Assembly: GCA_020054035.1 (NCBI GenBank)
Contig: JAGVLY010000024.1
Location: 1-32,034, forward strand
Origin: Bacteroidia bacterium
GTDB lineage: Bacteria; Bacteroidota; Bacteroidia; SXHM01
DNA length: 32,034 nt
Reading direction: 5' to 3'
Part shown: positions 1-8,700 of the stretch, one piece after another
Position numbering within the stretch: the first letter of the stretch is position 1
Layout: each line of letters opens with the position of its first letter
Made by a program: the position numbers and the translations under genes
Notes under the pieces: generated by a model
Told to the model about the DNA's origin: nothing
The model's database searches: none
What the model saw: only the letters and a program-made list of their open reading frames with translations

Positions 1-1
1 C

Positions 2-2167
2 ACCGTTAAAAACACTACAGGTGCTGTTCAGCCAAAACTTGATTTAACACTGAAAGAAAAAATCAGTGGTAACACTATGAACGGTGTTACTGACAACAAA
101 GGGAAGGCGGAGTTTCATCTGAAGAAAGGAAACACTTATGTCATTGGATTTAAAGGAAAACAAAACCACAGTGAAATAGCCGTCCTAACTGGCGGAAGCG
201 GCTTTATTACTAAAACCATTACTTACGATGCACCTCTTTCAATAGTATCAGGAAAAACAGATACCATTAAACAAAACATTCCCCGCGACCAAAGTTCTAC
301 TGCTTCAGAAGCCCTCATCAAATTGGGTATAACCGACAAGAACGAGAGGCCGTTGACTAATGTACCGGTGAGTATGTTTTGCCGCAAAACCAACAAATTT
401 TATTCTTCAAAAACGGACAACACAGGTGAAGCCCGTTTTCTTGTACTTATTAATAACGACTATGAGATAAATGTTGATGCGGAACAAAACTTCCGTCAGA
501 TAAATGTTCCCGACAAGGCTTATCTGGGAATGACTAAAAAACTCATCTATACACCAACAAAACTGGACGAGACTGTTAATGGTGATACCATTACCCAGCA
601 ATTGGGTGAAGATGCAGAGCCCACCAATTCAAGAGTTTTAATAAAAATGCTGATTTCGGATTTGGATAGAAACCCATTGGCAAATGAACCTGTATTTATC
701 AATGAAAAGGAAGGGAATAAGGTATACTATGGTATTTCAGGCGAAGACGGAACGGTAAAGTTGCTGGTTCCTAAAGGCAATAAATATTTATTGAACTTTA
801 AATACGAACGCGATGTTGACTTGCTTGACCTAATGCAGAAAGAAGGCTACCGCACTATTGAAATTGAATACGGGTATATGGGCTCACAAAAAATTGAAGA
901 GTTCTATCAAACAGCCAAACGCGATAAAAATGGTTTCATTACTGAGTTTATGAGCACTAAAGCAAATCCGATAAAATTTGAAGGAACTATTGAAAAAACA
1001 GCACAGGGTTTTAACATCAATTACGGATCAGAATCCTCCACTCCTACTCCTGCTGCCTATGACGGAATGCTGCTCTCACATGGCGGTTACTACTCGCGCA
1101 ACTTCTTCAGTTTTGATGAAGCAACAGGAAAATACAACTGGGGTTCTGAATTTGCGGAAAGCGGACCTTCAAGTGCTGTTGTGGAAGACAGTGTATTACT
1201 GATTAACACACAATCCTGCACACTTTATGCGCTGGAAGCCTACACAGGAAAAATGCTGTGGTCAAAATGGTTGGGACCAAATTTATACTCCATGCCGTCA
1301 ATTGATAATGGAAAGGTATATGCTGTTTATCCAAATGAGTTGGGCGCAAGTGTTTCGCGACTTACACAAACAGGTAAAGGCGATTTGGAAGAGCTGAAAA
1401 ATGTGCTTGCCTGTTTTGATTTAAGAACCGGTAAAATCCTTTGGCAGAATTGGGTGAATGCCGAAGCACTTTCATCACCGGTTATCAGCGGCAGTAATGT
1501 TTACCTCACCTGTCTTTCGGGGAAGCTGTATGAGTTTGATAAAAATAAAGGAACTGTGTTAGGCAGCATAAATGATGTTGCAATGTCACCACCAACCATT
1601 GTAAATGATAAAGTTTTTGTGAGCGTAAAGAATGCAGGAAATGAAACTGTTGCTGTCTATTCAACGAATGGATTAAAACCGGTAAAGAAAATCACTTCAC
1701 TCAGTTCGCCTCTTTTTGTTGATGACCTTTATAATCTTTCGGCCAACGAACAAATGAATTTTTGCGGAACTCGAATACTGCACTATAAAGGCAAAAACTA
1801 CAATGTAATGGGCAACAAAGTTATCTGCTCTAACCCAGATGATGGTTCAATTGCATGGTCGGCTATCATTCCCGCAACCAAAACAGAAACAGATAAGCCA
1901 ATTGCTACCATGCCGATTGTAGCAGGCGGCAAAATTGTTATCTCTACTTTATCGGGACAGGTGATAGCTTATGAACCAACTACAGGCAAACAACTAAACT
2001 CATGGGAAACCAACAGTAAAGTGGAAACTCAGGCTACTATTAACAAAGGCTGGATCTATTCAGGAACCGAAGACGGAAAGACCGTTTCCATCAATACAGG
2101 AGACAGCAAGTTTACAGGATGGAATATGTTTGGCTATAACGGCAGCCACAACACGGTTGTGAGGTAA
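2..2167 (+). CDS. Secreted/surface protein with N-terminal Ig/carboxypeptidase-regulatory-like repeats and C-terminal PQQ-like beta-propeller; 5' end outside window
   Basis: Frame of ORF 77..2167 is open to position 2 without a stop (TVKNTTGAVQPKLDLTLKEK...), so the CDS is 5'-truncated. C-terminal half has repeated propeller-type motifs (LYALEAYTGKMLWSKW, ACFDLRTGKILWQNW, LYEFDKNKGTVLGS, VIAYEPTTGKQLNSW). Confidence 0.85.
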   Translation, partial: TVKNTTGAVQPKLDLTLKEKISGNTMNGVTDNKGKAEFHLKKGNTYVIGFKGKQNHSEIAVLTGGSGFITKTITYDAPLSIVSGKTDTIKQNIPRDQSSTASEALIKLGITDKNERPLTNVPVSMFCRKTNKFYSSKTDNTGEARFLVLINNDYEINVDAEQNFRQINVPDKAYLGMTKKLIYTPTKLDETVNGDTITQQLGEDAEPTNSRVLIKMLISDLDRNPLANEPVFINEKEGNKVYYGISGEDGTVKLLVPKGNKYLLNFKYERDVDLLDLMQKEGYRTIEIEYGYMGSQKIEEFYQTAKRDKNGFITEFMSTKANPIKFEGTIEKTAQGFNINYGSESSTPTPAAYDGMLLSHGGYYSRNFFSFDEATGKYNWGSEFAESGPSSAVVEDSVLLINTQSCTLYALEAYTGKMLWSKWLGPNLYSMPSIDNGKVYAVYPNELGASVSRLTQTGKGDLEELKNVLACFDLRTGKILWQNWVNAEALSSPVISGSNVYLTCLSGKLYEFDKNKGTVLGSINDVAMSPPTIVNDKVFVSVKNAGNETVAVYSTNGLKPVKKITSLSSPLFVDDLYNLSANEQMNFCGTRILHYKGKNYNVMGNKVICSNPDDGSIAWSAIIPATKTETDKPIATMPIVAGGKIVISTLSGQVIAYEPTTGKQLNSWETNSKVETQATINKGWIYSGTEDGKTVSINTGDSKFTGWNMFGYNGSHNTVVR

Positions 2168-2171
2168 AAAA

Positions 2172-2200
2172 GAAAGGGAACCCTGTTGGGGTTCCCTTTC
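2172..2200. terminator. Bidirectional rho-independent-type hairpin between convergent genes
   Basis: Perfect 12-bp inverted repeat GAAAGGGAACCC-TGTTG-GGGTTCCCTTTC directly after the stop at 2167 and downstream of the minus-strand gene ending at 2221. Confidence 0.7.
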
Positions 2201-2220
2201 AAACAAACACTTTTCAGTGA

Positions 2221-2487
2221 TTATTTTTTTGCTTTTCCTTTTGGAGCAGCAGCAACAGCAGCTAAAGAATCAGCAGTTGCTTGTGCTTTTGCAGCAGCTT
2301 CAACAGCAGCTAAAGAATCAGCAGTTGCTTGTGCTTTTGCAGCTTCAGCAGCTTGGATAGTAGCTAAAGAATCAGCAACTCTTGTAGAGTCAGCAACTTC
2401 TTTTGCTCTTTTTTCAGCAGCAGATGGTCCACAAGCAGCAAATACTGCAAATGCTAATACAGCAGGAACGTAAAATAATTTTTTCAT
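2221..2487 (-). CDS. Small Ala-rich lipoprotein with tandem 16-aa repeats
   Basis: MKKLFYVPAVLAFAVFAACGPSAA: signal peptide plus lipobox (FAAC); repeats AxAKAQATADSLAAVEA. Terminator at its 3' side. Confidence 0.8.
   Translation of the reverse strand: MKKLFYVPAVLAFAVFAACGPSAAEKRAKEVADSTRVADSLATIQAAEAAKAQATADSLAAVEAAAKAQATADSLAAVAAAPKGKAKK
2253..2346 (-). repeat. 48-bp tandem repeat (two near-identical copies, third degenerate) inside the lipoprotein gene
   Basis: caacagcagctaaagaatcagcagttgcttgtgcttttgcagc begins at 2253 and again at 2301; a related taaagaatcagcaa block occurs near 2365. Confidence 0.75.
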
Positions 2488-2614
2488 TGTTTTGTTTATT
2501 GGGTTTTTAAAATCGGGGACAAATGTATAGAGTTATACAAATAGTCTATACAAATATGTTAAAATTTTAAAATATTGATAATTAGCACTTTAAATGTTAT
2601 GCTCTACATAAAAA

Positions 2615-2639
2615 AAGCCTTGCACTGTGTGCAAGGCTT
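2615..2639 (-). terminator. Rho-independent terminator for the 2669..3058 minus-strand gene
   Basis: AAGCCTTGCAC-TGT-GTGCAAGGCTT, an 11-bp perfect stem followed on the minus strand by a T run (plus-strand aaaaaa at 2611-2616). Confidence 0.75.
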
Positions 2640-2668
2640 CCGATTAAAGACATAACGATAATTATCTG

Positions 2669-3058
2669 TTAATCTTTATATTGAGCATTAATCTGATCCG
2701 CTGAGGGCAGAATAACTTCTTTATTGCCGGCTTTTCTTACAAATTTCAAAAACTTACCTGTTCCTTTGCAGGCATAACCAATTACCGAATCTCTTGGAGT
2801 AACTCCGTTAAATGCAAAATATTTCCAGGTTTTATCTTCTTCCTGTACACACACTACAACATCCAAGGCATCGGTACAGGTGTTTTTCAATTTCACTTTG
2901 TAAGTGTCTTTCTTAAATTGACATTTCATACAATCTTCGCCCCAGGCAGAAGCATATTTTGTAAGGCAGTCGTTCCATTCCGTATCCTGATCATTTAGCG
3001 GAGGTGTAAAGGCAAATGCAAAAGGAATAAACAACGATAGTAGAATTAGTTTTTTCAT
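2669..3058 (-). CDS. Hypothetical secreted protein
   Basis: MKKLILLSLFIPFAFAFTP signal peptide; four cysteines; no family recognised. Confidence 0.65.
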   Translation of the reverse strand: MKKLILLSLFIPFAFAFTPPLNDQDTEWNDCLTKYASAWGEDCMKCQFKKDTYKVKLKNTCTDALDVVVCVQEEDKTWKYFAFNGVTPRDSVIGYACKGTGKFLKFVRKAGNKEVILPSADQINAQYKD

Positions 3059-3113
3059 TTTTAATGTAGTGTTGGTTTATAAATATTTTTAGCTGAAGGC
3101 AAACATCATTCCA

Positions 3114-3635
3114 TTATTTGCAATGTGTGTTCTTTAAAATGATTTTAGCTTCTTCGTTGCCTTTCTTTTTTGACTCGTTCCAGTCTTTGCAGGCTGCATC
3201 ATGGTCATTCAGTCCTTCTTTTGCCCAGCCTCTGTTGTTAAGGGCTTCACCGGCTTCTGTGTTATCAGGATTTAATGAAAGAGCCTTGTCGAAATCAGGC
3301 ATAGCAAGGTCAAATTTCTTTAGTTTATTGTAGGCACTCCCTCGGCTGATATACGCCCAGATATGTTCGGGATGCGCAGCTATTACTTTAGTATAATCAT
3401 CAATGGCAGCCTGATAATTCTTTTCAGCGCTTTGGCAAAAGGCTCGTTGCAATAAAGCATTCAAATGATCCGGCTTGCTGTTTAATACTTTGGTATAAAA
3501 ACCAATAGCGGTATGAAATTCTCCTGCCATCTTTTTCTGCTCGCCCTGATTGAACATACCATCTATATCCTGCGAGTAGGAAGTGAGAAGGTTAGAAAGT
3601 AAGAAAGTGAGAAGGAGTATAATTTGTTTACTCAT
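3114..3635 (-). CDS. Secreted TPR-repeat protein
   Basis: The internal ATG at 3635 gives MSKQIILLLTFLLSNLLTSYSQ (signal peptide), more likely than the 3677 start. TPR motifs: AIGFYTKVLNSKPDHLNALLQRAFC, AIDDYTKVIAAHPEHIWAYISRGSAY, AMPDFDKALSLNPDNTEAGEALNNRG. Confidence 0.85.
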   Translation of the reverse strand: MSKQIILLLTFLLSNLLTSYSQDIDGMFNQGEQKKMAGEFHTAIGFYTKVLNSKPDHLNALLQRAFCQSAEKNYQAAIDDYTKVIAAHPEHIWAYISRGSAYNKLKKFDLAMPDFDKALSLNPDNTEAGEALNNRGWAKEGLNDHDAACKDWNESKKKGNEEAKIILKNTHCK

Positions 3636-3698
3636 GGTGTTATTTTTTAAAGTATCGTATTCGTGAAAATAGTTCATGGTTTGTGGTTTTTAAAAACA

Positions 3699-4145
3699 TT
3701 ATTCAAACGTTTCTGTGCTCTTGTATTTGGGTTCTTGCACTAACCTAAGTAGATGCAGAAAGGCTTTTTGCAAACCTTTTACTGACTTATCATCTTCAGG
3801 GGTTACAATTTTCAACCGCGAAAAGTAATTCTTTTTTTCAACTAAGTATTCTTTTCGTTCTATGCATTTATCTCCGTCTATACACTTTATGATGAGGGCT
3901 TTTTCTTCGTCTGAATAAATTACTTCAGGATTCAGGTCAGTGATCAGGATGGTTTCTTCCATCATTTTCATTTCTTCTTTATAGGAAGTGAGTAACAGTA
4001 AACCTTTCTTTACATCTATCACATATTTACCGGTCAGCTTTCCGTTGATATAAGCCAAGGTTTCTTCCATGCTTATATTCTGTGCAAACGAAACTGCCGA
4101 CAGCAGAAAAAAGCAGCAACAAAAAAAAGTATTTTTAAGAAACAT
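3699..4145 (-). CDS. Hypothetical secreted protein
   Basis: Internal start MFLKNTFFCCCFFLLSAVSFAQ gives a clear signal peptide; no family recognised. Confidence 0.6.
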   Translation of the reverse strand: MFLKNTFFCCCFFLLSAVSFAQNISMEETLAYINGKLTGKYVIDVKKGLLLLTSYKEEMKMMEETILITDLNPEVIYSDEEKALIIKCIDGDKCIERKEYLVEKKNYFSRLKIVTPEDDKSVKGLQKAFLHLLRLVQEPKYKSTETFE

Positions 4146-4192
4146 AGGCTTCTGTAAATCCATTCAAAGAAAAGAAACAGTTTTTAAATTAG

Positions 4193-4208
4193 CAAAGATA
4201 TACCTTTG
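4193..4208. promoter_or_regulatory. Candidate abutting divergent Bacteroidota -7 elements
   Basis: CAAAGATA|TACCTTTG: TAtcTTTG on the minus strand and TAccTTTG on the plus strand, both matching TAnnTTTG, between divergent genes. No convincing -33 element seen. Confidence 0.35.
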
Positions 4209-4268
4209 ATTTTGAAATAATCTGTTTCAATACGTATTTTCGGCACAGAAAAAACAAAGATATTTTCA

Positions 4269-5711
4269 TTGAAAAGCATTTATAAGACCACGCTGTTGCT
4301 GTTTACAACACTTTTGGTGTCTGCCGTTTCATATACCCAAACACTGGATGTGCAGGGCAAGTTCAAGATTTATGACGGCAACTCAGAAGGGGCAATCATT
4401 ACCGTAGCTAAGAACGGTGCTGTTGTGCAAACAGTGCCTATTAAAGGATCTAAATTTTCGGTTAACCTTGAATTCAACGCAGATTATGTACTCACCTTTT
4501 CAAAGCCGGGATATATTGTAAAAAAGGTTGCTTTAAATACCCGCGCCCCTCGGGATTTAGTTGAAGAAGGTTTTGACCCTGTTGAATTTTTTGTAGAGAT
4601 TTTCAAACAATATGACGGAGTGAATATTGTTATTTTCAATCAGCCTGTTGCTATGTACCGCTATATGGAAGAACTGGATGGCTTTGGTTATGATACGGAT
4701 TACACCAAGTCTATTCTTTCGCAGATAAAAGAAGTTGAAAAACAATTAGAGGTAAAAGCAAAAGAAGAGCAGACCGCCTTAGCACAGGCACAGACACAAC
4801 AATCGGCACAGGCAAAGGCTGATGCTGAAGCCAAGAAAGCGGCTGAAGCAAAGGCTGCTGCCGAAGAAGAAAAAAGACAAGCCGAAGCAAAAGCTGAAGA
4901 AGAACGCAGACTGGCAGAAGCGAAACTAGCAGAAGAAACACGTAAAGCTACCGAGGCAAAAGCAGAAGAGGAGCGCAAAGCAGCAGCAGCTAAACTTGCC
5001 GAAGAAAAAAGACAAATGGCTGAAGCCAAAGCTGCAGAAGAAAAACGTTTAGCCGAGGAAGCAAAGGTTGCTGAAGAAGCACGCAAAGCAGCTGAAAAAG
5101 GACGTTTAGAAGAGGAAGCGCGCAAAGCAGCTGAAGCAAAAGCATCTGACGAAGCACGTAAGGCAGCGGCAAAAACTGCTGCTGAGGAAGAAGCCAAACG
5201 TATAGCAACAGCACAGGCAGAACAAGAAGCAAAAAAAGCAGCAGAAGCTAAAGCAGCGGAAGAAAAACGAAAAGCAGAAGAAGCACGTTTAGCCGAAGAA
5301 AACAGGCAGATAGAAATTGCCCGTGCCGAGCAGGAAGCACGTAAAAAAGAAATTCTGGCCAAAGCAGCAGAATCAGAAGAGAAGAGACTTGCAGCCGCAA
5401 AAGCTGTTGAGGAAGAGCGCAAAAAAGCTGCTATACTGCGGGCGCAGGAAGAAGAAAAAACACGTCAGCAGAACTACGCCAACGTGGAAGCAAAGAAGAA
5501 AACAAAAGAAGACTACTACACTCCCCTGCCCGATTCGCGCACCGAAGATACGGTGGATGACGGCAAAAAGAAAACTACTACCATTACCATTATCAAAAGC
5601 AATTACAAAACTACCTACGTAAAAGTAGTACACAACTGGGGCGGTGTGTTTTACTTTATGAATGATGAAGATATAACCGAGAGCGAGTTTAAGGCGAAGA
5701 CGAAGCTATAA
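4269..5711 (+). CDS. Secreted protein with N-terminal carboxypeptidase-regulatory-like domain and long Ala/Glu/Lys-rich (TolA-like) coiled coil
   Basis: MKSIYKTTLLLFTTLLVSAVSYTQ signal peptide (TTG start), DVQGKFKIYDGNSEGAIITVAKNG..., then about 230 aa of AEAKAAEEKRxAEEARxA repeats. Confidence 0.75.
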   Translation: MKSIYKTTLLLFTTLLVSAVSYTQTLDVQGKFKIYDGNSEGAIITVAKNGAVVQTVPIKGSKFSVNLEFNADYVLTFSKPGYIVKKVALNTRAPRDLVEEGFDPVEFFVEIFKQYDGVNIVIFNQPVAMYRYMEELDGFGYDTDYTKSILSQIKEVEKQLEVKAKEEQTALAQAQTQQSAQAKADAEAKKAAEAKAAAEEEKRQAEAKAEEERRLAEAKLAEETRKATEAKAEEERKAAAAKLAEEKRQMAEAKAAEEKRLAEEAKVAEEARKAAEKGRLEEEARKAAEAKASDEARKAAAKTAAEEEAKRIATAQAEQEAKKAAEAKAAEEKRKAEEARLAEENRQIEIARAEQEARKKEILAKAAESEEKRLAAAKAVEEERKKAAILRAQEEEKTRQQNYANVEAKKKTKEDYYTPLPDSRTEDTVDDGKKKTTTITIIKSNYKTTYVKVVHNWGGVFYFMNDEDITESEFKAKTKL

Positions 5712-5736
5712 CTCGATGTTCATCAAACTTTATCCT

Positions 5737-5744
5737 TATTTTTG
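5737..5744 (+). promoter_or_regulatory. Candidate -7 element (TAnnTTTG) upstream of lhr-like gene
   Basis: TATTTTTG 16 nt before the ATG at 5760; -33 element not convincing. Confidence 0.3.
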
Positions 5745-5759
5745 TAAGACAATATCATC

Positions 5760-8700
5760 ATGTCTCTCTTCCACCCTACCGTTGAATTCTGGTTTGCCAA
5801 AAACCTTGGTGAACCTACCGAGGTGCAGCGCCTTGCCTGGAAAGAAATAAAAGCAGGCAACAACACGCTGATTGCAGCACCAACAGGTTCGGGTAAAACA
5901 CTGGCTGCATTTCTTTCGGCTATTGATGATCTGGTAAAACAAAGTCTGGAATTCAGGTTAGAGAATGCAACACAAGTAGTTTATATTTCTCCGCTGAAAG
6001 CGTTGAGCAATGATATTGAGCGCAACCTGAATGTGCCACTATCGGGAATACAAAAAGAGTTGGAAGAACAAGGGTTGTTTCCTCCCGGAATACGTGTTAG
6101 TGTGCGCACAGGCGATACACCACAGGCCGAACGGATAGGGATGATTAAAAATCCTCCGCATATTTTAGTTACCACTCCTGAATCATTATACCTGATGCTG
6201 ACTTCCGTAAACGGAAGAAAAATATTATCCACCGTAAAGACGGTAATTGTGGATGAGATACATGCGCTGGTGGGCGATAAAAGAGGTTCGCATCTTGCGC
6301 TGTCCTTAGAACGTCTGGAAGTTTTAACAAAGAACAGATTGAGGCGCATCGGCATTTCGGCAACACAGAAACCGATTGAACAGGTTGCAGAATTTTTAAC
6401 CGGAACACATGGGAAAGAATATCCTGCCGTAATTGTAAACGCAGGACACAGGCGTAAATTAGACCTTGCCATAGAAGTTCCGCCCTCACCGCTAACGGCT
6501 GTAATGGCAAACGAAGTGTGGGGCGAGATTTATCAGAAATTAGAAGAGTTAATTCTTTCGCATAAGACCACGCTCATCTTTGTAAACACACGAAGATTAG
6601 CCGAGCGACTGGCGCATACCTTAACAGAACGCTTAGGCGAAGATGCCGTAACAGCGCACCACGGCAGCATGAGCAAAGACCACCGCTTTGATGCAGAGCA
6701 GCGGTTGAAGAACGGTTCGCTGCGGGCATTGGTTGCCACGGCTTCATTGGAATTGGGTATTGATATCGGTTCTGTTGATTTGGTTTGCCAGGTTGGTTCT
6801 CCTCGTTCCATTGCTGCATTTCTGCAACGGGTCGGTCGCTCGGGACACAGTGTTAAAGGAACACCCAAAGGGCGTTTATTTCCTTTGAACTTAGATGAGC
6901 TGGCAGAAAGTGTTGCTATTTTAGATGCCGTGAAGCGCGGTGAATTAGATAAAATAATTATCCCCGATAAGCCGCTTGACATCCTTGCACAACAACTGGT
7001 TGCCGAGGTATCATGTGATGAATACAAGGAAGATGATTTGTTTGAATTAGTGAAGAAGGCTTATCCTTATCGCAACTTAGAACGCAAAGAATTTGATGAA
7101 ATAGTAACCATGCTTTCGGATGGCTTTGCCACCAAGCGCGGCAGGCGCAGCGCTTACCTGCACCGCGATATGGTGAACGATACTTTACGCGCCCGCAAAG
7201 GCGCAAAGCTTACCGCCATTGTTTCGGGCGGTGCCATTCCCGATAATTTTGACTACGATGTTATTTTAGAACCTTCGGGCACTTATCTCGGCACGCTGAA
7301 CGAAGACTTCGCGATAGAAAGCATGGCAGGTGATATTTTCCAGCTGGGAAATTCATCGTGGAGAATACTGAATGTGGAAACAGGAAAAGTAAGAGTAGAA
7401 GATGCAGGCGGCATGGCTCCTACCATTCCCTTCTGGTTGGGCGAAGCACCTGGAAGAACGGTGGAGCTTTCGCAAGCAGTTTCAAGATTGCGCGCTGAAA
7501 TTTCAGAGAAATTAGGCAGCAATCATGATCTGCAACTGGAAGAAACTTCCAAAGCCTTGACAGAAGAGTTGGGTTTGTCATCATCTGCTTCCGAGCAGTT
7601 GGTAAACTTTTATGCTTCTGCACAAGCGGCACTGGGAGTAATGCCCACGCAGGAAACATTGGTGATGGAACGCTTCTTTGATGAAGCTGGTGATATGCAT
7701 CTTGTCATACATTCACCTTTCGGAAGCCGCATGAACAGAGCGTGGGGCTTGTCGCTGAGAAAACGCTTCTGCAAGAAATTTAATTTTGAATTACAAGCGG
7801 CAGCAACGGAAGATGCAATCATTCTTTCGCTGGGTTCAACACACAGCTTTCCGCTGGAAGAAGTGTTTCAATACCTGAATGCACAAACCGTGCGCACGGT
7901 GTTGATACAGGCGCTGCTTGATTCACCCATGTTTGAGATACGCTGGCGCTGGAATGCTTCCCGTGCATTGGCAGTGTTGCGCAGAAGAGCAGGAAAAAAA
8001 GTGCCTCCGCAAATACAGCGCATGAACAGCGAAGACCTTATTGCGCTTGTGTTTCCCGACCAGCTTGCCTGTTTTGAAAACATACAAGGCGAACGCGAAG
8101 TGCCTGACCATCCGTTGGTAAATCAGACGATACACGATTGTTTATATGAGGCAATGGACATTGAGCGGTTGGAAAATTTGCTGCGTTCCATAAAAGCAGG
8201 AGAACTGAACTTGGTGGCGAAAGATTTGAAAGAGCCTTCGCCTTTTGCGCATGGAATATTAAATGCGCGTCCTTACGCTTTCTTAGATGATGCACCGTTG
8301 GAGGAAAGGCGCACCAATGCCGTTCGCAACCGCAGGTGGATGGACCCTGAGCAAGCAAAAGATTTAGGAAAATTAGATGAAGCGGCTATTGAGGCCGTAA
8401 AAAAAGAAGCATTTCCGGAAGCAGAAAACTATGATGAATTGCACGATGCGTTGGTGCTTTCGGGCTTTATCACCGAAAAAGAAGGAGAAGAAAATAATTG
8501 GAAAAAGTATTTTGAAGAACTCGTGATTGCAAAACGTGCAACAGTTTTACATTTTCAACATATCCGTTTGTGGGTTGCCGTTGAAAGAGTTCCTCAGTTA
8601 GCGAAAGTTTATTCGCTGAACATGCTCTCCCCCTTTGGGGGAGCCGGAGGGGGCTTTAATCCTTTAGTAACTATTCCCGAAAAGATACAATCTGCTTTTC

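Noticed and set aside
2186-2473. 95-aa plus-strand Ala-rich ORF
   Set aside because: Antisense of the lipoprotein gene, which has a signal peptide, lipobox and terminator; the plus ORF also overlaps the hairpin.
4700-5422. 240-aa minus-strand ORF (Ser/Ala/Phe-rich) opposite the coiled-coil gene, plus ORFs 4711..4941, 4990..5232, 5317..5622
   Set aside because: Shadow ORFs produced by the repetitive GAA/GCA codon bias of the real plus-strand gene; composition is non-protein-like.
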